The notes: generated by a model not told the origin, from the sequence alone. Counted from the first letter of the stretch, positions 1 through 5,745 are shown. The stretch: DNA of 7,288 nt from Nanobdellati archaeon (GCA_022257805.1 JAKOPB010000022.1:1-7288), one strand, 5' to 3'. Translations and numbers: made by a program.

Positions 1-294
1 CCTTTTCTCCATCTTCTCTTCGTAGTTGTTGAAGAAAGGTAAAGGCCTTAGACCACTGGTAGAAAGTAAAAAAGCACTTTTTCCGGTACCCTCCAGATCC
101 TCCACGAGATCCACGACACTGTCATGGAAGCCGCCGTAGTATATACCGGAAGCAAACCCCACAACATCGTAGCCTTCCAGACTTTCCAACTCCTCCGGTT
201 CAACAACCTCACAGTCCAGAACCTCTGCAACAGCCTCCGCAATCTTTTTTGTGTTGTTCTTGTGGACTGACTTGCAGATTATAATTGGATTCAT
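1..294 (-). CDS. Flavodoxin-family protein (3' end off window)
   Basis: The frame is open from an ATG at 294 to base 1, giving 98 residues with no stop, so the C-terminal part is missing. Residues 9-19 (SVHKNNTKKIA) match the flavodoxin phosphate-binding loop, an S/T-rich turn ending in NT before the first helix. Residues 43-57 (DVVGFASGIYYGGFH) match the second FMN-contact loop, and residues 75-81 (FLLSTSG) the third strand and turn. The protein should bind FMN and act as a soluble one- or two-electron carrier; its partner is unknown. It starts 9 bp after the agmatinase stop with only a weak GATGG-like ribosome site, so it is probably co-transcribed with that gene and may be translated by reinitiation. 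NAD(P)H-dependent flavin reductases share the fold, but the SGIYYGGFH-type loop fits the short single-domain flavodoxin group best. Confidence 0.85.
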   Translation of the reverse strand, partial: MNPIIICKSVHKNNTKKIAEAVAEVLDCEVVEPEELESLEGYDVVGFASGIYYGGFHDSVVDLVEDLEGTGKSAFLLSTSGLRPLPFFNNYEEKMEKR

Positions 295-303
295 GAAACC
301 ATC

Positions 304-1107
304 TCAGCATAAGTTTGTGAGAGCGTGGAGAACTGTCCTTGCAGCCAGATGTGCCGTCCTGTTGTTCAGCTCCTTGGAGGCTACCTCACATACGTCCATC
401 CCGACCACTTCCCTTTCGAATACTATATCTATAAGCTCAAAAACTTCCTCCGGAGAGAGACCATTTTCCTCAGGGAAGCCGACGTGCGGTGCGTACCTTG
501 GATCGAAGACATCCATATCCACAGTGAGGTAGACAGGCTCTTCAGCGTTCTCTATCTCGGCCTTCCTTTCCTCGGTGTCCATGTAATTCTTCTGAGTCTC
601 CTGCTCTTCGGTATAGCTCCTGCAGCCTACGCGAATAAAATCCGTATCTCCGAGCTTGCTTGTCCAGGTGTTGTGGGCATACTCGTTACCCTGGTATTCA
701 TCGGCTCTGTCAAGGTGCGCATCCAGCTGCACGACCGTTTTCGGTTCCAGTTGCTCGATTACGGGCAGGCTTATCAGGTGCTCACCGCCCAGGAATACAG
801 GAAATACATCTTCGTTAGTCTGAAAAATAGACTCCACGGTGTCCTTAAGCCTTTCGGAGGTTATGCCGTAGGAACCAGGGACCCAGTCCAGATCGCCGAG
901 GTCACATATCTTCAGCTCCCTGAAAGGATTCTTTCCCTTCTGCGGCACGTAGCTGATCTTTGTTTTGAGAGCTTCACGGATGAGAACGGGGCCAAAGCGC
1001 TGATTGCCCTCGGCCAAAGCCGTTGAGTCAAAGGGAACACCTAGAAAACATACGTCCGCTTCTTCGAGGTCGTAGCTTGTCGAAAATGATTCTCTGACGT
1101 AGAGCAT
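304..1107 (-). CDS. speB: Agmatinase / ureohydrolase family protein
   Basis: A 267-residue cytosolic metalloenzyme of the arginase-agmatinase-formiminoglutamase family, near the usual 280-300. Every expected Mn-ligand motif is visible: GGEH at 107-110, DAHLD at 129-133, and the D-x-D-x-x-D-P motif at 197-203 (VDMDVFDP). G236-x-D238-x-x-E241 is the usual C-terminal GxDxxE. The family hydrolyses guanidino groups to release urea, for example agmatine to putrescine. In Haloferax an agmatinase-like protein instead acts on the aminopropylagmatine intermediate on aIF5A to give deoxyhypusine, and aIF5A is encoded nearby here. The loop after the DxDxxDP motif reads APHVGFPEENG, where canonical agmatinases have APGTG-x-PEPGG, so substrate choice may be altered. 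There is no Shine-Dalgarno and a TATA-like box lies about 27 nt upstream, consistent with leaderless translation from 1107. Family assignment is secure; the exact substrate is not. Confidence 0.9.
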   Translation of the reverse strand: MLYVRESFSTSYDLEEADVCFLGVPFDSTALAEGNQRFGPVLIREALKTKISYVPQKGKNPFRELKICDLGDLDWVPGSYGITSERLKDTVESIFQTNEDVFPVFLGGEHLISLPVIEQLEPKTVVQLDAHLDRADEYQGNEYAHNTWTSKLGDTDFIRVGCRSYTEEQETQKNYMDTEERKAEIENAEEPVYLTVDMDVFDPRYAPHVGFPEENGLSPEEVFELIDIVFEREVVGMDVCEVASKELNNRTAHLAARTVLHALTNLC

Positions 1108-1130
1108 ATCTAAAAGAAGTAATGGGAAGA

Positions 1131-1138
1131 ATAAAAAT
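1131..1138 (-). promoter_or_regulatory. TATA-like box of agmatinase gene
   Basis: Read on the minus strand the element is ATTTTTAT, centred about 27 nt before the ATG at 1107. That is the archaeal spacing for a transcript starting at or next to the start codon, and no ribosome-binding sequence precedes the ATG. It touches the left arm of the inverted repeat that starts at 1135, so a protein bound there could block TBP. Confidence 0.5.
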
Positions 1139-1164
1139 CTAATCTCTGGGTTAGATTTATCTAA
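1135..1164. repeat. Clustered ATCTAA half-sites, possible divergent operator
   Basis: AAATCTAA (1135-1142) and TTAGATTT (1151-1158) form a perfect 8-bp inverted repeat around an 8-nt spacer. TTAGAT (1151-1156) also pairs with ATCTAA (1159-1164) as a second inverted repeat with a 2-nt spacer. A further ATCTAA lies at 1108-1113 next to the agmatinase start. The cluster fills the space between the two divergent TATA boxes, the normal location for an archaeal repressor or activator site. No regulator can be named from the sequence. Confidence 0.5.
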
Positions 1165-1166
1165 AC

Positions 1167-1174
1167 TATAAAAG
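1167..1174 (+). promoter_or_regulatory. TATA box of the 289-residue orphan gene
   Basis: TATAAAAG is centred about 27 nt before the ATG at 1197. The sequence between holds no GGAGG- or GGTGA-like site, so the mRNA is probably leaderless. The last ATCTAA half-site ends 3 bp upstream, where TFB would contact the BRE. Confidence 0.65.
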
Positions 1175-1196
1175 TTTTACTTTCAAACACTGATTT

Positions 1197-2066
1197 ATGT
1201 CTATACCTTATTCCCTCATAAAAGTGCTGGGCGATGAAGAAGACCCCGGCCTTGATAGGAAAGACCGTGATATTAGGGAACAGAAAAAATTCTTGCTGAA
1301 TGACGAAAATATGACCGGAAAGTATCTCGGAGCTGTTCTAGATTCGGTACGTTGGGGTGGCCAGACTTCTGTAGCATATCCAATGGATGTAAAAGAGCTC
1401 ACGGGATTTATAGAAAACTGGATGGAACAAAACGAGGACAACTTTGAGGAACTGTTCCACCAAGAATCTGTGGAGGAATTATACGAAAAACTGGAGCTCC
1501 CGAAGAGAGAGTACGAAAAATGCCCTAGAAAAGACAGTCACAAAGGTACTACAACCGACCTCCATGGCAGAGTGAGATGTACAGAAACAATTGAAAGAAA
1601 AGTAAAACCAAACTTTCACGATAAATTTGAAGGTTTCGACGAACTTTCAGAAACGGAAAAAACGGAATATCTTGAACTGATTCCTCACGACCCAATACCA
1701 TCTGATATCCGAGAAACAATAGAAAGAAGAGGTCCAGAGGCTGTCTCCGAGCACTGGAAAGATATCTACGAGGGGGAAGAGGAAAGGATACGAAGAGAAT
1801 ACGAGGAGGAAGATGAAAAGGTGATGGAAAGAGACATTTGTATGGCTATAATATCTGAGCAGGGTTACATAATGCCATTGGAAAAGGTCGTTGAACGGTT
1901 GGATGTATCCAGCCGATTATCCGGAAACAGAAACTACATAGAACATCCCTTTGATGGATGGACCCTTGCAAGCCTCACGGAAAAATGGTACAATCAGCTT
2001 CCCGGCGAAGAAACTCCGCCACTATATTCCAAAGAAGCGGATGAAATACTTCTACAAAATCTTTAA
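1197..2066 (+). CDS. Unrecognised acidic protein with possible CHHC metal site
   Basis: I do not recognise this 289-residue protein. It has no signal peptide or membrane segment and is rich in Glu, Asp, Lys and Arg, so it is probably cytosolic. The middle contains C109-x5-H115-x7-H123-x4-C128, a spacing that could hold a zinc ion. Residues 192-213 are a highly charged, probably helical stretch. Residues 213-236 (starting DICMAIISEQGY) could form a helix-turn-helix-like unit, but this is weak. The ATG at 1197 is supported by a TATA box at leaderless spacing. It is transcribed away from the agmatinase gene and converges on aIF5A with a 47-bp gap. In sampled lines it is more AT-rich than agmatinase or aspS (about 40% versus 55% G+C), though aIF5A is similar to it. 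A lineage-specific or acquired gene, possibly the regulator of the adjacent operator, is conjecture. Confidence 0.8.
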   Translation: MSIPYSLIKVLGDEEDPGLDRKDRDIREQKKFLLNDENMTGKYLGAVLDSVRWGGQTSVAYPMDVKELTGFIENWMEQNEDNFEELFHQESVEELYEKLELPKREYEKCPRKDSHKGTTTDLHGRVRCTETIERKVKPNFHDKFEGFDELSETEKTEYLELIPHDPIPSDIRETIERRGPEAVSEHWKDIYEGEEERIRREYEEEDEKVMERDICMAIISEQGYIMPLEKVVERLDVSSRLSGNRNYIEHPFDGWTLASLTEKWYNQLPGEETPPLYSKEADEILLQNL

Positions 2067-2086
2067 AATTTAAGTCGATATGGTAG

Positions 2087-2103
2087 AAATAAAATAGAAA
2101 GTT
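2087..2103 (-). terminator. T-rich tract after aIF5A, possible terminator
   Basis: On the minus strand the sequence 11-27 nt past the aIF5A stop reads CTTTCTATTTTATTTCT. Archaeal RNA polymerase terminates at T-rich non-template tracts without needing a hairpin, and this lies where the histone-aIF5A transcript should end. No stable stem is visible. Confidence 0.35.
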
Positions 2104-2113
2104 GGAGGGAAAT

Positions 2114-2503
2114 TTACTTTTTCCCTTTAAGAATCTTGCTTCCCATGACCTTCCAGTACTCTACTTCATCTCCTTCTGTTAGTTCTTCTTCGTAGTCATC
2201 AGGAATAGCCATCTCAAAAGTATCATAGGATTGGAGGTCCATGAGCTGGACAGAGTTTCCGGAAACCGAAATAACCTGACCTACCTTCTTGTCTATTATC
2301 GGAATCTTGACCTTTGCATCCGAAGGCTTCACTATCTGTCTCTTTTTTCCGTCTATAACTCCCTTGGTTCTCAGTCTGACCTTAGTAGAACCATGCTTTC
2401 CTGCTGAAGAAGTTTTTCTTTTGGTCGCTATACAAGGCTCACCGTCAACAACGATGTAGTCCCCTTCTTTGACGTTTCTTATCTGATCCTGCTTCGTTGG
2501 CAT
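2114..2503 (-). CDS. eif5A: Translation factor aIF5A (hypusine-containing)
   Basis: A 129-residue protein of usual archaeal aIF5A length. The N-terminal SH3-like domain (about 1-68) carries the hypusine loop, residues 30-41 (KTSSAGKHGSTK); K36 within GKHG is the lysine expected to become deoxyhypusine or hypusine. The C-terminal OB-fold (about 69-129) contains VSVSG-like and LMDLQSYDTFE segments typical of the family. The factor binds near the ribosomal E site and relieves stalling at sequences such as polyproline. It begins 6 bp after the histone stop; TAGTGAAGT spanning the stop supplies a GTGA-type ribosome site, so the two are co-transcribed. The modification needs deoxyhypusine synthase, not present here, and in halophiles an agmatinase-like enzyme such as the one encoded at 304-1107. 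Confidence 0.96.
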   Translation of the reverse strand: MPTKQDQIRNVKEGDYIVVDGEPCIATKRKTSSAGKHGSTKVRLRTKGVIDGKKRQIVKPSDAKVKIPIIDKKVGQVISVSGNSVQLMDLQSYDTFEMAIPDDYEEELTEGDEVEYWKVMGSKILKGKK

Positions 2504-2509
2504 ACTTCA

Positions 2510-2710
2510 CTACCCCGTGACCAGATCAACGTCCTCCTTTTTCACTGTGACTCTTCCTGCGTGCTTTGTAGCAGTTACCGCGTCTTTGGCTAGATCCTCA
2601 GCTATGTCCTCGACAACGTCCCTGAGCTCCTCGACAGCCTCTTCAGAAATTCTATCGGCTCCGGAGTTTTTTGCAATCCTTTTAAGCGGTGCTAATGGTA
2701 ATTCAGCCAT
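2510..2710 (-). CDS. Archaeal histone (HMf-like single histone fold)
   Basis: A 66-residue single histone fold beginning MAELPLAPLKRIAKNSGADR, the standard archaeal helix 1 and loop (ELPxAPxxRIxKxxGAxR). K49-H50-A51-G52-R53 is the KHAGR DNA-contact loop before helix 3 (TVKKEDVDL). It forms dimers and higher multimers that wrap DNA. It ends soon after DVDLVTG, a little short of HMf-type proteins (68-69 residues), so helix 3 is trimmed. The count is about 15 Asp/Glu to 10 Lys/Arg, acidic for a histone and in line with a high-salt cytoplasm. A strong GGGGTGA ribosome site precedes the ATG, and a TATA-like box lies at 2746-2752, so it probably heads a two-gene histone-aIF5A transcript. Confidence 0.96.
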   Translation of the reverse strand: MAELPLAPLKRIAKNSGADRISEEAVEELRDVVEDIAEDLAKDAVTATKHAGRVTVKKEDVDLVTG

Positions 2711-2745
2711 ATTTTCACCCCGTTGTATTGTTTGGAGGGAAGCCC

Positions 2746-2752
2746 TTAAAAA
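2746..2752 (-). promoter_or_regulatory. TATA-like box for histone-aIF5A transcript
   Basis: On the minus strand AAGCTTTTTAAGGG contains TTTTTAA about 36-42 nt before the histone ATG, inside the 67-bp gap after the geranylgeranyl reductase gene. The predicted start near 2720 leaves a short leader holding the GGGGTGA site at 2714-2720, so this promoter would give a transcript with little beyond the ribosome site. Confidence 0.5.
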
Positions 2753-2777
2753 GCTTACCTATTACTCTTGTTAGGAT

Positions 2778-3944
2778 TTAGATAAGTTTCCTGGCAGACT
2801 TTATCATCTTCGGCCTCTTCATCAGGAGCTTACCGAGCTTGGAAAGCCTCTTCCCTCTGGTAAAATCCATGAGATCCTCTCCCTCCAGCTTTTTCGCAAG
2901 ATAGTTGAGATCATCATCATCGAGATCCTCGAGCACTTCCCTGAGATTTTCAACTTTAACAAGATCTCTTCCTCTCCTATCCCACCACATATCGTTGTAT
3001 TCCTTGAGATTCTCTTTTGAAGTATCGTCCTCACTGAGACATCTAGAAGCAACCTCTGAGGCTATCTTACCCGCCTTTATACCTTCCCTGATGCCGCCAC
3101 CGTGTATAGGATTGACCTGGTTCGCTGCATCACCTACTACCAGGAAGTTTTCCGCGGCCATGTCACCGAGGAAGCCTCCCACAGGAATCATACCTGAATT
3201 AACCTCTACTATGGATGCATCGTCAAATCGATCGCTTTTCTCCAAAAATTTATCCAAGTAATACTTAGCCGTCTCTTCCATCTCACCAGAAATACCTATA
3301 CCAACGTTTGCAACGTTATCCCCCTTCGGAAAGACCCAAACGTAGCCCCTGGGAGCAATTTCATCGCCAAAATAAAGTTCAAGCTTATTCTTATCCTTGA
3401 GTTCTAGGTTTGCCATCTCGTACTGGTACCCTGAATCCACAAGGCTTGTATAAGACTGGTCTCTTACACCGGCCTTTCTTGCTATAATAGATTCAACACC
3501 ACCTGCAGCTATGACCATTTTGGATTCGATTTCCTCCCTCCCTTCGTATGTATTGACGACCACACCCTTGTTGTCCGGAAGTAGATCGACCACTTCCGAC
3601 TTGGCACGAATCTCAGCACCGGACTCGGCAGCCCTTACCGCCATCCATTTATCGAACATCTTCCTCTCTACAATCCAACCGACTGTTTGACCCGAGTCTA
3701 TAACTACATTATCTCCGTTTGGAGAAAATACAAGAGCACCGTTTATAGACTGCATCCTGCAGTTTTCCGGAATATCCAGAGCCAGGTCGTCCATAGCACT
3801 TGTCGATATGCCTTCGCCGCATCTCTTTGGTGCACCTATCTCCTGCCTTTTTTCGAATACAACGACGTCATGACCATCGTCTGCCAACTCCTTTGCAACC
3901 GAACAACCGGCCGGGCCAGCACCTACAACAACGACATCTCTCAT
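2778..3944 (-). CDS. Digeranylgeranylglycerophospholipid / geranylgeranyl reductase
   Basis: A 388-residue FAD enzyme, standard length. It has an N-terminal GAGPAG dinucleotide fold (8-13) with acidic E31 for the ribose, then PKRCGEG at 39-45, the conserved Cys motif of this family. YVWVFP (201-206) followed by GIG at 215-217 is the YxWxFPx7-8GxG substrate-channel signature, and VVGDAANQVNPIHGGGI (269-285) is the second FAD motif. It hydrogenates the geranylgeranyl chains of ether lipids to saturated phytanyl chains at the membrane. The C-terminal 100 residues are charged and helical, ending in a basic tail (KRPKMIKSARKLI) that could touch the membrane. Its ATG overlaps the ferredoxin stop as ATGA, so translation is coupled to its likely electron donor. 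Plant-type chlorophyll reductases are relatives, but the archaeal lipid role fits best. Confidence 0.93.
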   Translation of the reverse strand: MRDVVVVGAGPAGCSVAKELADDGHDVVVFEKRQEIGAPKRCGEGISTSAMDDLALDIPENCRMQSINGALVFSPNGDNVVIDSGQTVGWIVERKMFDKWMAVRAAESGAEIRAKSEVVDLLPDNKGVVVNTYEGREEIESKMVIAAGGVESIIARKAGVRDQSYTSLVDSGYQYEMANLELKDKNKLELYFGDEIAPRGYVWVFPKGDNVANVGIGISGEMEETAKYYLDKFLEKSDRFDDASIVEVNSGMIPVGGFLGDMAAENFLVVGDAANQVNPIHGGGIREGIKAGKIASEVASRCLSEDDTSKENLKEYNDMWWDRRGRDLVKVENLREVLEDLDDDDLNYLAKKLEGEDLMDFTRGKRLSKLGKLLMKRPKMIKSARKLI

Positions 3945-4126
3945 TCTTCATCACCATCCAAACTTATAGCTCCAACAGGACAGATCTTTTCACAGTTACC
4001 GCACTCAACACACCTTTCTTCATCTATTATCACACCGTTCTCGGTCAGATGCAGTGCTTGTACAGGGCAGACACCAACACAACCCCCGCATCTAAGGCAC
4101 CTGTCTCTGTTTATTTTCCATACCAT
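3941..4126 (-). CDS. 2[4Fe-4S] ferredoxin, partner of the reductase
   Basis: A 61-residue bacterial-type ferredoxin. C10-x2-C13-x2-C16-x3-C20-P and C39-x2-C42-x2-C45-x3-C49-P give two full cubane-cluster motifs, each donating three ligands to one cluster and the fourth to the other. No extra domains are present; the tail is acidic (DGDEE). It is a low-potential cytosolic electron carrier. It overlaps geranylgeranyl reductase by 4 bp (ATGA), so the two should be made together; in Methanosarcina acetivorans a ferredoxin supports geranylgeranyl reductase in full lipid saturation. The start ATG at 4126 follows GAGG and GTGA ribosome-like sites, and a TATA-like box lies about 27 nt upstream. Confidence 0.95.
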   Translation of the reverse strand: MVWKINRDRCLRCGGCVGVCPVQALHLTENGVIIDEERCVECGNCEKICPVGAISLDGDEE

Positions 4127-4147
4127 ATTTCACAAACCTCTGGAAAC

Positions 4148-4162
4148 TTTTATTTATTTATT
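4148..4162 (-). promoter_or_regulatory. TATA-like element before ferredoxin
   Basis: On the minus strand AATAAATAAATAAAA begins inside the aspS stop codon and is centred about 27-29 nt before the ferredoxin ATG. It could give the ferredoxin-reductase pair its own promoter in the 34-bp gap after aspS. The low-complexity composition makes the call moderate; read-through from aspS is equally possible. Confidence 0.4.
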
Positions 4163-5465
4163 ACGGTTGAAGCCTATCCGGTGTCCTGGGGAAGAGAACG
4201 GCTTCCTTGATATTTTCTATATCGAGTATGGATGCAACGAACCTGTCGAGCCCCATCCCAAAACCTCCATGAGGAGGCATACCGTACCGGAATGCATCCA
4301 GGTAGAACTTCATCTCGCTTGGATCCATCCCCTGCTCCTCTATCCTCTTCTTCAAAAGATCCAGATCATGTATCCTCTGGCCTCCGGAAGAAAGCTCCCA
4401 GGACCTGTAGTTCAGATCGAAGGTCTGTGTGTACTTCCCGTCCTCCGGATCAGGTCTGTAGTAGAAGGCTCTCTCGCCAACGGGCCATCTCTTTATGAAG
4501 TAAAAGTCGTGCCCCTTCTCTTCCAGTTTCTCAGCAATATTACGCATGGCCTTTATGTTAATATCCTCTCCCCACTGTATCTCTTCACCCTTCTCCCCTG
4601 CGATTTCCAGCGCCTCGTCGTAGGTCAACCTTTTCAGAGGGAGCTCGGGCACCTTCAGATCTATATCCAGCTCGTCCAGGGCGTCGCTTGCACTGTCCTT
4701 GATCTCCTCAACCATTGCTTTGACCACCTTCTCCTGGACCTCCATAACGTCCTCCTGGTCCTCTATGAAAGACATCTCCATGTCGACGGAAAAGGACTCC
4801 GTTAGGTGCCTGGGGGTCCTGCTCTTCTCTGCCCTCCACTGGGGTGTTATCTCGTATACCTTCTCGGCACCTGCAGCCTGCATAAGTTGTTTGTACAGCT
4901 GCGCAGACTGAACCAAAAAGGCCTCCTTTTCATAATATATTATAGGAAATACTTCGGCGCCTCCCTCCGTTCCAGAAACGGTTATCTTTGGCGTATGGAC
5001 CTCCATGAAGCCGTTTTCCTCAAACCACCCCCTGGCTCCTGAACAGGCAGCGTTCCTGACTTCGAATATAGCCCTCCTCTTACTGTTCCTCAGATCCATG
5101 AAACGGTTGTCGAGCCTGGTGGAAAGGCTTGCATCCTGCTTTCCACGTGGATCCATTGGGAGAGGCTTCTCTGATTCCGAGAGCACGTCAAGACTATCAG
5201 GGTGTATCTCGCTGCCTCCCGGTGCCTGTTCGTTCTCCTCGACCTTTCCCGTAACAGATATAACCGACTCGCGGTTGAGACTCTCCGCCCTATCCATTAT
5301 CTCTTCGCCGACCTCATCCTCCTTAACGGTTATCTGTATCTCTCCTGTCCTGTCCGCCAGTACAAGGAACATTATGCTGCCAAGATCTCTCTTGTCTCTT
5401 ACCCAGCCCTGCACCTTAACCTCTCCAGAACTTCCATCGACTTCAGAAGTATATTTCCTCTCCAT
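4161..5465 (-). CDS. aspS: Aspartyl-tRNA synthetase, archaeal type
   Basis: A 434-residue class IIb synthetase that charges tRNA-Asp with aspartate. The N-terminal OB-fold anticodon domain (about 15-97) has GWVRDKRDLGS at 20-30. The catalytic core carries motif 1 (GFMEVHTPK, 152-160), the TEGGAEVFP loop (166-174), motif 2 (W210-RAE-213 through RH at 219-220) and motif 3 (GGFGMGLDR, 400-408). Length and absence of the bacterial GAD insertion mark the archaeal/eukaryal type. By remembered alignment to Thermococcus AspRS, the positions that set tRNA specificity hold R23 (Trp in the discriminating enzyme, His in most non-discriminating ones) and P82 (Lys in the discriminating enzyme), hinting that tRNA-Asn may also be charged. 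A188 replaces Pro in the usual QSPQLYKQ loop. It starts 9 bp after the 80-residue gene, whose TGA lies within the GTGAGG ribosome site. Confidence 0.96.
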   Translation of the reverse strand: MERKYTSEVDGSSGEVKVQGWVRDKRDLGSIMFLVLADRTGEIQITVKEDEVGEEIMDRAESLNRESVISVTGKVEENEQAPGGSEIHPDSLDVLSESEKPLPMDPRGKQDASLSTRLDNRFMDLRNSKRRAIFEVRNAACSGARGWFEENGFMEVHTPKITVSGTEGGAEVFPIIYYEKEAFLVQSAQLYKQLMQAAGAEKVYEITPQWRAEKSRTPRHLTESFSVDMEMSFIEDQEDVMEVQEKVVKAMVEEIKDSASDALDELDIDLKVPELPLKRLTYDEALEIAGEKGEEIQWGEDINIKAMRNIAEKLEEKGHDFYFIKRWPVGERAFYYRPDPEDGKYTQTFDLNYRSWELSSGGQRIHDLDLLKKRIEEQGMDPSEMKFYLDAFRYGMPPHGGFGMGLDRFVASILDIENIKEAVLFPRTPDRLQP

Positions 5466-5474
5466 ATTAAAACC

Positions 5475-5717
5475 TCACAGATTGTAGAATAAAACAGAGA
5501 AAACAAGCCACATAAAAATATATGGTGCTGCACCATTGCCAATCCACCATTTGGAGCCATCGCCTTCTACGACCTGCTTCATCACGTTTCCTACCACTAA
5601 TAGAAGTATTACTGCAACTCCGAGTGCATGAAGCGGGCTACCCGTAAAGTTCGACAGGTATCCAGCCACGGCACCTGCTACGGAGTGAACGGATGTTGAT
5701 AGTTTCTCTTCGTCCAT
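5475..5717 (-). CDS. Small multi-pass membrane protein (EMC6-like/DUF5379?)
   Basis: An 80-residue hydrophobic protein. Two clear membrane segments lie at about 29-50 (LHALGVAVILLLVVGNVM) and 64-79 (APYIFMWLVFSVLFYN); a weaker one at 10-24 (VHSVAGAVAGYL) would make three. Between the last two is W57-W58-I-G-N-G, a short charged-then-aromatic loop. The three-helix layout with WxGNG and a terminal YN recalls small archaeal proteins annotated as EMC6-like or DUF5379, but I recall this pattern only loosely, so the family is tentative. It is the first gene of the transcript that continues into aspS (9-bp gap); a G-rich GTGGGGGT site lies 3 nt before the ATG and a clear TATA box is at 5746-5753. 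No catalytic residues can be seen. Confidence 0.8.
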   Translation of the reverse strand: MDEEKLSTSVHSVAGAVAGYLSNFTGSPLHALGVAVILLLVVGNVMKQVVEGDGSKWWIGNGAAPYIFMWLVFSVLFYNL

Positions 5718-5745
5718 GTTACCCCCACTGTTTAGGTTACACTGG

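Noticed and set aside
48..242. Minus-strand frame overlapping the flavodoxin gene
   Set aside because: The frame that starts at 294 encodes a clear flavodoxin N-terminus across the same bases, so the other frame is a shadow.
325..1026. Plus-strand open frame of about 230 codons opposite the agmatinase gene
   Set aside because: It is a mirror of the agmatinase coding strand, which has all family motifs; no promoter or ribosome site supports it.
2114..2140. T5 run at 2118-2122 as a terminator for the orphan gene
   Set aside because: It lies within the aIF5A coding end and is too short to call; the lysine-rich C-terminus of aIF5A explains it.
3687..4805. Long plus-strand open frame opposite aspS, ferredoxin and geranylgeranyl reductase
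   Set aside because: The opposite strand carries three unmistakable protein families over the same span, and the plus translation shows no recognisable domain or plausible composition.
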